From Variovorax ginsengisoli (GTDB lineage Bacteria; Pseudomonadota; Gammaproteobacteria; Burkholderiales; Burkholderiaceae_C): a stretch of 64,000 bases of DNA. The stretch is from assembly GCF_030486595.1 (NCBI RefSeq), contig NZ_JAUJZH010000033.1, forward strand, positions 17,739-81,738. The letters are read 5' to 3'. The notes below the pieces were generated by a model. It did not search any database. It was not told where the DNA came from and worked only from the letters and a program-made list of their open reading frames with translations. The translations under genes were made by a program, and so were the position numbers. Positions 53,467 through 61,872 of this stretch are shown here, one piece after another. Numbering within the stretch: the stretch's first letter is position 1; each line of letters opens with the position of its first letter.

Positions 53467-53476
53467 GGGTCTGCTC

Positions 53477-54574
53477 CTACAGCTTGAATTCCTTGGCCAT
53501 CCGGACCACCGCCTGCTTGTCGAAGGCGTTGATGTCTTCGATCAGCTCGTTGGTGAACAGGCGATTCGGGTCGCCGAGTTCCTCGGCGAGCTTTGGGTTT
53601 TTGGTACTCTCCGCGGTCATCTCGATGTTGGCTTTCCATTCGGCGAGCGACGATGCACCCATGCGCTGGTCTGGGTCGTCGGGCCGGCGCATCTAGCTGT
53701 TCTTGCGGTCCTTGAGGATGAAAGCCAGTTCCTTGCGCGCCTCGTCCTCGCTGCGGCCCTTGGGCCGGCTTTCGGGGTACACCGACCAGTGCAGGTCGAT
53801 TGCCGCGTCGAGGTTGGCATTCGCGAAGATCGTCGACTTGGCGATGCCCTGGAACAAAGCCACAACCGATTTGCGGTCCTCCTTCAGTAGCTTGCGCGGC
53901 ACGCACATCCAGCCCGAGCCCAGCTGCGCGAACTTCGGCGTGAGGGGCACGTAGCGCAGCTTGGTACCAACCAGCTCGATGCGCGCGGTGATGGTGTCGA
54001 AGGCCACCATCGCATCCACCCGGTCGTTGTCGATCGCCGCGCCTGCCGGCGCGCCGTCGCCGATCGCGATGTACTCGCACTTGTCGTCCTTCAGGCCAAG
54101 TTCCGCCAGCATGGTCTTCGTGATGACGATGCCGGTGTCGCCCTGACTGCGCACGCCGATGCGCTTGCCCGCGAGGTCCGCCGCCGACTTAATCGGGCTG
54201 TCCGGCTTCACCACGATCACGTTGGCATTGCGCGGCAGCCACTTGTACACGCTCACCAAGTCGAGCCCCGGGTCCTTGGCCATCGCCGGCAGCAGTACGC
54301 CAGGCACCGCCGGGCCGAACTCCACGTGGCCGCCGCGCAGGCTTTGGAGCGCCTGGGTCATGCTGGACATGTTGACGTACTCGACGTCCACACCATTGGG
54401 CTTGTAGAAGTTGAGTCTGGGAGATTGGCCTGCGGTAACGAAGCATTGCTGGGGGTCGTTCACCCCGACGGTATTGGCGACCCGCATCACCCGCTCACTC
54501 TGCGCCAGCGCCGGCAGTTCGGCGGCTAGGCCAAGGGCACCAATGCCCAGGCCAAAATTACGTCGCGTCAACAT
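53477..54574 (-). pseudogene. ABC transporter substrate-binding protein (NMT1/SsuA-like), interrupted by TAG
   Basis: A complete ABC binding protein (RRNFGLGIGALGLAAELPALAQ twin-arginine signal, then RVANTVGVNDPQQCFVTAG...) runs for 293 residues to TAG at 53693-53695. The same frame continues for another 71 residues (MRRPDDPDQRMGASSLAEWK...AFDKQAVVRMAKEFKL) to a second stop. The last part is the normal C-terminal helix region of such proteins, so the TAG is a premature stop, perhaps from TGG (Trp). Loss of this end would likely disturb the second lobe. It lies in an operon with permease and ATPase genes. Confidence 0.85.
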
Positions 54575-54614
54575 GGTTTACTCCTTTGTGAAGAAATAGG
54601 GGAGGGGGCCGGGT

Positions 54615-55493
54615 TCAGACGTTGACCGTCCGCTTCGATGTGTCGGCCGGCATCCAGTGCAGCACGCGGCGTTCGATTCGGCGTAGGAGGCCGGTCAGTA
54701 CGATGCCGATCACCGACAGCAACACGCACACGGCGAAGCTGCCGCCGGTGTCCATCTGCGCCTCCATCTGCAGAATGAGCACGCCCAGGCCGGCCTGGGC
54801 GCCGACGAACTCGCCGACGACCGCGCCCACCACGCTGAAGGCGGCGGCCATGTTCAGCCCCGCGAAGATATAGGGCAGCGCGCTCGGAAACTTCGCCTTG
54901 CGGAAGATCTGCCACTGCGTTGCGGACAGCGAGCGCAGCAGGTCGATCCGGTCCGGGTCCACCGCCTTAAAGCCCGCGATGCTGGTGACCAGCACCGGGA
55001 AAAAGGTGAGCAGGCAGATGATCACCACCTTCGAGCTGATGCCGAAGCCCAGCCACACCACGATGATGGGGGCGATGGCCACCTTGGGTACGCTTTGCAA
55101 GGCGGCGACGTATGGCTCAAGCAGCGTCTCGACTCTTGGCATCTGCGACACGACGATACCAATGGCGAGTCCGATCCCGCTGCCGATCACAAAGCCCAGC
55201 AGGATCTCGGCCACGGTCACGCCTCCGTGATACCAGAAGCCGTCCTTCGCGAGTGGGCCGGTCGCGAGGCCGCGCCACAGCGCAACTGCGATGTCGCTGA
55301 CCGGTGGCACTAGGTGCTTGGGCACCTTGAAGAGCCGCACCGCGGCTTCCCACGAACCAAGCAGCGCGACGAGGAGCAAGACCGACTGCACCCGCGTAGT
55401 GGCAAAAGGGTTGGCGCGCCGTGTCGGCTTCGCCCCCGTCGGACTAGGTGACTGCGGAATGGAATCGTTGGTTGTGAGCATGGCGGTGGTCAT
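54615..55493 (-). CDS. ABC transporter permease (SsuC/TauC type)
   Basis: A 292-residue inner-membrane permease with six hydrophobic segments and the coupling EAA motif region (ISAFKAVDPDRIDLLRSLSATQWQIFRKAKFPSALPYIFAGLNMAA). It forms the channel of a nitrate/sulfonate/taurine-type importer with the ATPase gene next to it. An N-terminal Ser/Thr/Pro-rich stretch is unusual but short. The frame is intact. Confidence 0.93.
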   Translation of the reverse strand: MTTAMLTTNDSIPQSPSPTGAKPTRRANPFATTRVQSVLLLVALLGSWEAAVRLFKVPKHLVPPVSDIAVALWRGLATGPLAKDGFWYHGGVTVAEILLGFVIGSGIGLAIGIVVSQMPRVETLLEPYVAALQSVPKVAIAPIIVVWLGFGISSKVVIICLLTFFPVLVTSIAGFKAVDPDRIDLLRSLSATQWQIFRKAKFPSALPYIFAGLNMAAAFSVVGAVVGEFVGAQAGLGVLILQMEAQMDTGGSFAVCVLLSVIGIVLTGLLRRIERRVLHWMPADTSKRTVNV

Positions 55494-55504
55494 GACGGTC
55501 TCTC

Positions 55505-56305
55505 TCAGTCAAACGAAGCGGCGTGCGAAAAGCGCTCGCGGATGGATGCGGATGCGGCGGCGAAGACGGGGTGGGACATCACCTCCATGGAGCGCGGACG
55601 AGGTAGATCGATGGGTAGCACGCGCTCCAGCGTGCCGGGTCGCGAAGACATGACGAATACCCTGTCGCCGAGGAAGATCGCTTCCGGGATCGAGTGCGTG
55701 ATGAGGACCACGGTCTTGCCGCTTTCCATCCAGATGCGCTGCAGCTCCAGGTTCATGCGCTCGCGCGTCATCGCGTCGAGTGCACCGAATGGCTCGTCCA
55801 TCAGCAGGATCTTCGGGTCGTGCAGCAGGGCCCGCGCGATGGAGGCGCGCTGCTGCATGCCGCCGCTCAGCTGCCGGGGCAGCTTGTGCTCGAAGCCCTC
55901 GAGACGGACCATGTGCAACAGTTGCGTCGCGCGCTCGCGTGCCCGCTTCATCGGAATTCCCAGCACCTCGGCCGGGAGCATCACGTTCTCGAGGATGGTG
56001 CGCCAAGGCAGGAGGATCGAGCTCTGGAATACAACGCCTACGTCGCGCCGCGTGCCCCGGATCGGCTGCCCATCGAGCACCACGTGGCCGATGTCGTAGT
56101 TCAGTAGGCCTGCGAGTATGCGCAGCAAAGTGCTCTTTCCGCAGCCGCTCGGGCCGACGATGGTCACGAAGCTGCCTTGCTCGATGCTGCAGTCGATGTC
56201 CTTCAGTGCGAGCACGCCTTGGCCGCCATCGCCGAAATGCTTCGAGAGTCCTTCGATGCGGATGTAGTCGGGACGTCCGCGTGTGCGTTCGTGGTTCGTG
56301 CTCAT
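55505..56305 (-). CDS. ABC transporter ATP-binding protein (SsuB/TauB type)
   Basis: A 266-residue ABC ATPase: Walker A GPSGCGKSTLLRIL, Q-loop VFQSSILLPWRT, signature LSGGMQQRASIARALL, Walker B ILLMDEPFGALDAMT and the H-loop ITHSIPEAIFLGD. It powers the importer. The ATG at 56305 overlaps the stop of the hydrolase gene. A longer frame to 56707 is not natural. Confidence 0.95.
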   Translation of the reverse strand: MSTNHERTRGRPDYIRIEGLSKHFGDGGQGVLALKDIDCSIEQGSFVTIVGPSGCGKSTLLRILAGLLNYDIGHVVLDGQPIRGTRRDVGVVFQSSILLPWRTILENVMLPAEVLGIPMKRARERATQLLHMVRLEGFEHKLPRQLSGGMQQRASIARALLHDPKILLMDEPFGALDAMTRERMNLELQRIWMESGKTVVLITHSIPEAIFLGDRVFVMSSRPGTLERVLPIDLPRPRSMEVMSHPVFAAASASIRERFSHAASFD

Positions 56306-57093
56306 TGCTTGGTTCCTTGTGGACTGAGGAAGCGGACGATGTGATGCGCCAGGACCTCCGGCGCCTGCATGGCGGTGACGTGGCCGATGCCCGGCAGCAT
56401 TGCCGCGTCGGCGCCGCGGATCCGACCTGACATCGCGAGGGTCACGGCCGGAGGCACTACGCGATCGAGTTCGCCGGCCAGCACCAGCGTGGGTGCGACG
56501 ATGTCGGCCACGCCCATGTCGAGCGCGGTCGCCACGGTGGCTGCGCGGCTCGAGGAGCGGGTTGATTCGGGCCGTGCCTGGGCAAAGATGCACCGCAGTT
56601 CGGGCCGCTTCTCGAGGAAGGCTTCGGGGAAGAACCAGGTTGCCAGTTCCTCGGCTGTGTCCGGAAGGCCGCGCCGCAACTCGCCCAGCTGGCGCGCATC
56701 GGGACACAGCTCCTCATAGGGCCTGGGCAGCGGCCAGGTGCTGGCCAGCACCAAGTGATCTACGACGCGCGGATACAGCAAAGCCAGTGCCTGCGCCACC
56801 CGTCCGCCGAAGGACGAGCCAAACACATGTGCGCGCCGAAATCCCAGCGCCTTCATGAGCTCTTGCGCATCCTTTGCCAGATCTGCGAGGGTCGATGGAC
56901 GATCCGGGCCCTCGGTTTCGCCGCAATCCCGCTGGTCGTACGCAATCACGGTGAAGTACTTTGACAGATGCGGCACCAGCGCCGCGAACATCAGACGCGA
57001 GGCCTCTGCGCCATGCATCAGGAGCAACGGCGGGCCGTCTCCCTCACGATCGAAGGCGATGCGCAGGTCGCCCGCCCGGACGAAGTTCGTCAT
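56302..57093 (-). CDS. alpha/beta hydrolase
   Basis: A 263-residue alpha/beta hydrolase: oxyanion region LLMHGAEASRLMFAAL, nucleophile serine in HVFGSSFGGRVAQAL, acid in TLVLAGELDRVVPP, histidine in PGIGHVTAMQAPE. It resembles meta-cleavage-product or ester hydrolases of aromatic pathways. It overlaps the genes on both sides by four bases and belongs to the operon of the ABC importer and the flavin monooxygenase. Confidence 0.92.
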   Translation of the reverse strand: MTNFVRAGDLRIAFDREGDGPPLLLMHGAEASRLMFAALVPHLSKYFTVIAYDQRDCGETEGPDRPSTLADLAKDAQELMKALGFRRAHVFGSSFGGRVAQALALLYPRVVDHLVLASTWPLPRPYEELCPDARQLGELRRGLPDTAEELATWFFPEAFLEKRPELRCIFAQARPESTRSSSRAATVATALDMGVADIVAPTLVLAGELDRVVPPAVTLAMSGRIRGADAAMLPGIGHVTAMQAPEVLAHHIVRFLSPQGTKQ

Positions 57094-57497
57094 GCGGCGC
57101 TTCCTTCCTCTTGGTCTAGCCAAAAGGTCATCTCGATTTTGAGACCGCGCGGATCGTGGAGGAAGAGTTGGTGGATCGCCCAGCCAGGAATCGGCGCTTC
57201 GGCGAATGGCACATCGAGTGCGCGAAGGTGCTCCCGCATCTCGGCGAGCCCGTGCGAGCGGAACGAAATGTGGTCGACGTGGCCCGTGACGGGCTGCACC
57301 GGCTCGTCGGGTCTGTCCAAATGGGCGTAGAGGTGCACGATCGGCTGCCCTTCTGCGTAGAGCCACGCGCCGGGCGCGGGAATCTCTGGCCGCGCACCGA
57401 CCTTAAGGCGCATCACGCACGTGTAGAAGTCGACCAGGGGCGGCAACTCTTCGGGCGTGCAGCGAATTGTGAAATGGTGGAGAGCAGTAAGGGGCAT
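57090..57497 (-). CDS. VOC family protein
   Basis: A 135-residue VOC protein: LHHFTIRCTPEELPPLVDFYTCVMRLKVG, GHVDHISFRSHGLAEMREHLRALDVPF and HQLFLHDPRGLKIEMTFW. The first His and the Glu near the end occupy the usual metal-ligand positions. It may be an extradiol-type dioxygenase, isomerase or resistance protein. It lies between a GAF-like protein and the hydrolase in the same operon. Confidence 0.88.
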   Translation of the reverse strand: MPLTALHHFTIRCTPEELPPLVDFYTCVMRLKVGARPEIPAPGAWLYAEGQPIVHLYAHLDRPDEPVQPVTGHVDHISFRSHGLAEMREHLRALDVPFAEAPIPGWAIHQLFLHDPRGLKIEMTFWLDQEEGSAA

Positions 57498-57509
57498 CGC
57501 ATTTCCTTT

Positions 57510-58142
57510 TCAGTTGATCCGGAGCGACCGAGTGGTCTCGACCTCTCGATTCGGCTGCGCTGCTGCCATCGGTTCGTCCTGGGCTGCTGCAGCGGCGCCC
57601 GCATTCATAAAGCTGTAGGAAAGCCCGGCCACCGGATGGACCCAGCGCGCAGCGGTCAGTGCGAGCAGCCGGATCGCCAGGATTTGCTCTGGTTGCCAAG
57701 AGACGCGTGTTCCGAAGACGTTGAAGGTGGCGTAGCAGAGATTGCCATGCATCATCGGCACGTTGACGACGCTGCGTAGTTGGTGTGCACGCATCTGGTC
57801 GAAGTCGTCGAAGGTCCGGGCAAGAACATCCTCCCCTTCGCCGACAAACACCCGACCCTGCACGAAGAGGCACTGGGTCCATTGCGTCAGGGTCTTGCGC
57901 TTGGCGCCATTGACCGGGAAAGCGCCGCCCTCCGACGAATAGAAGCGACGCAGTAGGATCTCCCCGGCAGCATCGTGCGCGGTCGTCACGTTTTGCTGGA
58001 TGCTGAAGATGCCGCCGCAGGCAATCAACGAACGATGCAGATCGATCCTCTGCAGGGCCTGATCGGCGGTTCGCGAGTCGGCGAGGTCGTCCAGCAACTC
58101 CGTCGTAAGGGCCGTGGTCGTCGGGGCGTTGATCGAGTCCAT
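57510..58142 (-). CDS. GAF-like domain protein
   Basis: A 210-residue soluble protein. The middle (residues about 45-170) resembles a GAF ligand-binding domain (ACGGIFSIQQNVTTAHDAAGEILLRRFYSSEGGAFPVNG, RAHQLRSVVNVPMMHGNLCYATFNVFG). It is the first gene of the minus-strand operon, opposite the LysR regulator. Its role could be a sensor or a metabolite-binding helper protein; no catalytic domain is visible. Confidence 0.75.
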   Translation of the reverse strand: MDSINAPTTTALTTELLDDLADSRTADQALQRIDLHRSLIACGGIFSIQQNVTTAHDAAGEILLRRFYSSEGGAFPVNGAKRKTLTQWTQCLFVQGRVFVGEGEDVLARTFDDFDQMRAHQLRSVVNVPMMHGNLCYATFNVFGTRVSWQPEQILAIRLLALTAARWVHPVAGLSYSFMNAGAAAAAQDEPMAAAQPNREVETTRSLRIN

Positions 58143-58164
58143 GGAAAAATTCTAGGATTTGAGC

Positions 58165-58178
58165 TTCACAAAAGTGAA
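58165..58178. promoter_or_regulatory. TTCAC-AAAA-GTGAA dyad, probable LysR operator
   Basis: A perfect 14-bp inverted repeat in the 73-bp gap between the divergent GAF-gene operon and the LysR gene. It has the same TTCA-N6-TGAA form as the sites near 5.2 kb. Binding by the LysR protein is inferred from position. Confidence 0.6.
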
Positions 58179-58215
58179 ATAATTTCTCATAGACCTATAA
58201 CCGTGGAGTTAAGGA

Positions 58216-59187
58216 TTGCCTGGCACCATCGACCCCGCTGCTGCACTGCAGCATTCGCTGCTTTCTCGTCTGAAGTTGCGGCAATTGACTTTGCTGCAGG
58301 CCGTTGATCGACACCGCTCGCTTGTGCGGGTGGCAGACCAGATGCAACTCAGCCAGCCTGCCATCACCAAGGCGCTGCACGAAGTCGAAGACATCTTTGG
58401 CAGCCGGCTCTTCGACCGTACGAGCCGCGGGCTTGTGCCGACCGCTGCGGGCGAGGCTGCGCTGCACTGCGCCAAGCGCTGGCTCGCTGAACTTGAGGCA
58501 ACTACGCGTGTACTTACCTCACTCGAAGCGGGTCGCAGCGGACGAATTCGGTTGGGCTTGACGCAGCAGGTGCCCCAACAGCTCATGGCATCCGCGTTAA
58601 CGCATCTGCTCGACCGGTCGCCGCGGATTTCCGTGATGGTGCGCGAAGGCACAACGGACGAACTGGTCGCCAGCTTGGTCGCACGCGAGATCGACTGCGC
58701 GATCGGGCGCTCCTATGACGGCGACGCGAGTGGTTTGATCCAGCAGGCCATTTACGAGCAGGAACCCTGCTTGGTGGTCGGTGCGAAGAACGTCAAGAGG
58801 CTCTCGCGTGGGGCGCTGGACTGGGTGCGGCTCGCGCAGTTGGACTGGATCCTTCCGCCGCCCAACACGCCCATGCGCAGGACCTACAACGCGATCTTCG
58901 TCGGTGCGGGAGTGCAGCCGCCCATGCCGATCCTGGAGACCACTTCGCTACGCAGCATCGAGACGGTGCTACGGCATGAACCCAATGCCGTCACCATTTT
59001 CGCGCGCGACGTGATGCTTGACATGGAGCGCTCATGCGACTGGGCGGCGCTGCCCTACCGATTGAGCTGGAATCTGCCTCCCGTCAGCTTCTTCACGCTC
59101 AAGGAAGTCGAGGTGCACCCCACAGTACAGTCACTGCGCCGCGCGGTGAATGAGACCGCACAGCGAATGATGAAGAGCGCACGCTGA
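58216..59187 (+). CDS. LysR-type transcriptional regulator (GbpR-like)
   Basis: A 323-residue LysR regulator. The helix-turn-helix (LTLLQAVDRHRSLVRVADQMQLSQPAITKALHEVEDIFGSRLFDRTSRGLVPTAAG) is in the GbpR/CbbR style. The effector domain follows. TTG start at 58216 with GGAG eight bases before it. It is divergent from the seven-gene uptake/monooxygenase operon and is its likely activator. Confidence 0.9.
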   Translation: MPGTIDPAAALQHSLLSRLKLRQLTLLQAVDRHRSLVRVADQMQLSQPAITKALHEVEDIFGSRLFDRTSRGLVPTAAGEAALHCAKRWLAELEATTRVLTSLEAGRSGRIRLGLTQQVPQQLMASALTHLLDRSPRISVMVREGTTDELVASLVAREIDCAIGRSYDGDASGLIQQAIYEQEPCLVVGAKNVKRLSRGALDWVRLAQLDWILPPPNTPMRRTYNAIFVGAGVQPPMPILETTSLRSIETVLRHEPNAVTIFARDVMLDMERSCDWAALPYRLSWNLPPVSFFTLKEVEVHPTVQSLRRAVNETAQRMMKSAR

Positions 59188-59410
59188 GCGCTCAATTCTG
59201 CGTGCCCACTCAGGGCACTGGCGGTCGAACCCCTCTTGCAACGGGCTTCCATGGCGGCTTATCTGTGCTTGCCGCGAGCGACTTGAGGGGCCAGTCGCTG
59301 CTACAGGGCGCGCATGTCGTTTGAAATATTCAGCGGATTGCAAGGAACGGTATCGTAACCGCCGCTGACGAGGATAGGGGCTCAATCACTTCCACTTCAG
59401 GAGCCCTCCA

Positions 59411-60421
59411 ATGTCCACCCCTCTGGCTGAAAGCTGCGCTGATACTCCTCGCAAAACAGGAAGACGCAACCTGCTTCTCGCAGGCGCGAGCGCCACGGCT
59501 GCTGCTAGCCTTACCGCCGTTGCGGCTGCCGCAGACGCGGCCACACGCGTGCCAAGCGCCTCGCGTTCGACTGCCGCCCAAGGCGGTCTGTACGTCACCA
59601 CTCAGGATGGCACCCAGATCTTCTTCAAGGACTGGGGGCCGCGCGACGCCCAACCGATCGTCTTCCACCATGGCTGGCCGCTCTCCTCGGACGACTGGGA
59701 CGCACAGATGCTGTTCTTCCTGCAGCACGGTTATCGGGTCATCGCCCACGATCGCCGGGGCCATGGTCGTTCGTCGCAGGTCTCGGATGGTCACGACATG
59801 GACCACTACGCCGCAGACGCGTCGGCCGTAGCAGAGCACTTGAACCTCCACGATGCGGTGCATATTGGCCATTCCACAGGTGGCGGGGAGGTGGCTCGCT
59901 ATGTCGCGCGCTACGGCCAGCCGCGGGGCAGGGTGGCCAAAGCCGTGCTGGTCAGCGCGGTGCCGCCGCTGATGGTGAAAACGCCCGGCAATCCCCGTGG
60001 AACGCCCATCGAGGTGTTTGACGATTTTCGTGCGGCACTTGCGGCAAACCGCGCTGAATTCTATGAAGCGGTGGCATCGGGTCCGTTCTACAACTTCAAT
60101 CGCCCTGGGGCTAAGGTGTCGCAGCCGGTGGTACGCAACTGGTGGCGCCAGGGTATGACGGGAGGGGCCAAGGCGCACTACGACGGCATCAAGGCATTCT
60201 CGGAGACGGACCAGACCGCGGATCTCAAAGCGATCACGGTTCCGACCCTGGTGCTGCACGGCGAGGACGACCAGGTGGTCCCGATTGACGACGCCGCTCG
60301 GCTGTCGGTCAAGCTGCTGAAGAACGGCACGCTGAAGACCTATCCAGGCTACCCCCACGGCATGCTCACGATTCACGCGGATGTGATCAACCCCGATCTG
60401 TTGGCTTTCGTGAAGGGCTAG
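59411..60421 (+). CDS. exported alpha/beta hydrolase (non-haem haloperoxidase-like)
   Basis: A 336-residue protein with a twin-arginine signal (KTGRRNLLLAGASATAAASL) and an alpha/beta hydrolase domain of the bacterial haloperoxidase/arylesterase type: HHGWPLSSDDWDAQ, nucleophile serine in VHIGHSTGGGEVAR, acid in LVLHGEDDQVVP, histidine in YPGYPHGML. Exported by the Tat route, it probably hydrolyses an ester or lactone. AGGAG lies upstream. It is followed by the third SDR paralogue. Confidence 0.93.
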   Translation: MSTPLAESCADTPRKTGRRNLLLAGASATAAASLTAVAAAADAATRVPSASRSTAAQGGLYVTTQDGTQIFFKDWGPRDAQPIVFHHGWPLSSDDWDAQMLFFLQHGYRVIAHDRRGHGRSSQVSDGHDMDHYAADASAVAEHLNLHDAVHIGHSTGGGEVARYVARYGQPRGRVAKAVLVSAVPPLMVKTPGNPRGTPIEVFDDFRAALAANRAEFYEAVASGPFYNFNRPGAKVSQPVVRNWWRQGMTGGAKAHYDGIKAFSETDQTADLKAITVPTLVLHGEDDQVVPIDDAARLSVKLLKNGTLKTYPGYPHGMLTIHADVINPDLLAFVKG

Positions 60422-60610
60422 ACATGATGGTCGCTCTATCGGCGAAGGAAGGCTCGTCTCCGGTATCGTGGATTGCGCACTCTGAGAGTGTGTGCCGAGC
60501 CACATTCGGAGGGCTGCCCCAGCCGCAAGCTTCGTACACGAAGCACGAGTAACCTGGAACACGAAAGCGCTCCTATGTACGAAATTTCGAAGATATCTGG
60601 AGATTCAATG

Positions 60611-61390
60611 ATGCCCATGCAGATCGAATTCCGCGAGAAGCGGGTCCTAGTCACGGCCGGTACCAAGGGTGCGGGAAGGGCCGTGGTTGAGCTATTCCAA
60701 GAACTTGGCGCCAACGTCCTGACGACGGCGCGGCATCGGCCCGACGATGTATCAGAGGATATTTTCGTCGCAGCTGATCTGACGACAGCTGAAGGATGCG
60801 ACGTGGTCGCAAAGGCCACTAGCACGCGTCTGGGCGGCGTAGACGTCCTCATCCATGTTTTAGGAGGCTCATCGTCGCCTGGCGGCGGCTTTGCGGCACT
60901 GAGCGACGACCAGTGGCGGCGGGAACTGGATCTCAACCTGATGCCAGCAGTGCGCCTTGATAGAGCCTTGCTCCCCGGAATGCTGGCGCAGGGAGGGGGG
61001 GTGATCATCCACGTCACTTCTATTCAGCACTCGCTTCCGTTGCCCGAGGCGACAACGGCATACGCCGCAGCCAAGGCGGCTCTCTCAACCTATAGCAAAA
61101 GCTTGTCAAAGGAGGTCTCTCCCAATGGCGTCCGTGTAGTGCGTGTATCGCCGGGTTGGATCGAGACCGAGGCCGCAGTTGCACTTGCAGAGCGGCTAGC
61201 TGCGCAAGCAGGCACGGACTATGAGGGCGGCAAGCAAATCATCATGAGGTCGCTTGGCGGAATACCGCTTGGTCGACCAGCCAAGCCCGCCGAGGTTGCC
61301 AACCTTATCGCGTTTCTTGCGTCGCCTTTGGCTGCGGCGATCACTGGTACGGAGTATGTGATTGATGGGGGGACCATACCAACGGCCTAG
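60611..61390 (+). CDS. SDR family oxidoreductase (third paralogue, no SnoaL part)
   Basis: A 259-residue SDR that aligns with the SDR half of the fusion genes at 78 and 48390 along its full length (TAGTKGAG, VLGGSSSPGGGF, LPEATTAYAAAKAALSTYSKSLSKEVSP, TEYVIDGG). The N-terminal SnoaL domain is absent. Several ATGs occur close together (60575, 60608, 60611); the last has GGAG at good spacing. The substrate is unknown. Confidence 0.9.
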   Translation: MPMQIEFREKRVLVTAGTKGAGRAVVELFQELGANVLTTARHRPDDVSEDIFVAADLTTAEGCDVVAKATSTRLGGVDVLIHVLGGSSSPGGGFAALSDDQWRRELDLNLMPAVRLDRALLPGMLAQGGGVIIHVTSIQHSLPLPEATTAYAAAKAALSTYSKSLSKEVSPNGVRVVRVSPGWIETEAAVALAERLAAQAGTDYEGGKQIIMRSLGGIPLGRPAKPAEVANLIAFLASPLAAAITGTEYVIDGGTIPTA

Positions 61391-61492
61391 GAGAAACATG
61401 CGCCTACTCGCCCCGATCCGATCCGGGCCAATAGGCGGTGGAACGGCGCCATCGCATCGGGCGCGTTGCCATGGCGCCCGATGTGGGCGCCT

Positions 61493-61798
61493 TCACCGCC
61501 ATCCGTGGTCCACTTGGCGACTCTTCCACATCGCTGAGGACTTGAGCCTCCAAGGTGTGACCCCGAAATGGCCTAAGGGTCTATACCTGTTCAACGCAGC
61601 TCCATCTAGCCGGTCCATCTCGGCCAGAAAGGCCGCGCGCCTGCGGATGCCCGTCATCACCATGGCGCGGCGCTCGCAGCAGGCGTTGACGAGTTGGAAT
61701 AACAGGTTGCTGCCGCCCGAGCCGACCGGCAGGTAGCCGATCTCGTCGACGATCAGCAAGCTGTAGCGGCTGGGCGCGCATGGTTCCCGATCGCGCAT
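61493..61798 (-). pseudogene. remnant of IS21-family istB-like ATPase
   Basis: A 100-residue frame begins with APSRYSLLIVDEIGYLPVGSGGSNLLFQLVNACCERR, the Walker B and sensor region of IstB-type helper ATPases of IS21-family elements. Walker A and the rest are missing. The tail (FLAEMDRLDGAALNRYRP) is unrelated to IstB as I know it. No IS ends or transposase are visible nearby, so it is a broken remnant. It sits between the SDR and the AraC gene. Confidence 0.65.
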
Positions 61799-61872
61799 CG
61801 CGGCGTATCGGGATTTGAAACGTGCCGCCGTATCGACCTACGGAAGATGACTCGTGTCGCCTGATATCCTCC

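Noticed and set aside
48390..54574. Global reassignment of TAG to an amino acid
   Set aside because: TAG closes many intact genes in this window (for example the SMP-30, receiver, HxlR, hydrolase and SDR genes), so at most local suppression is possible.
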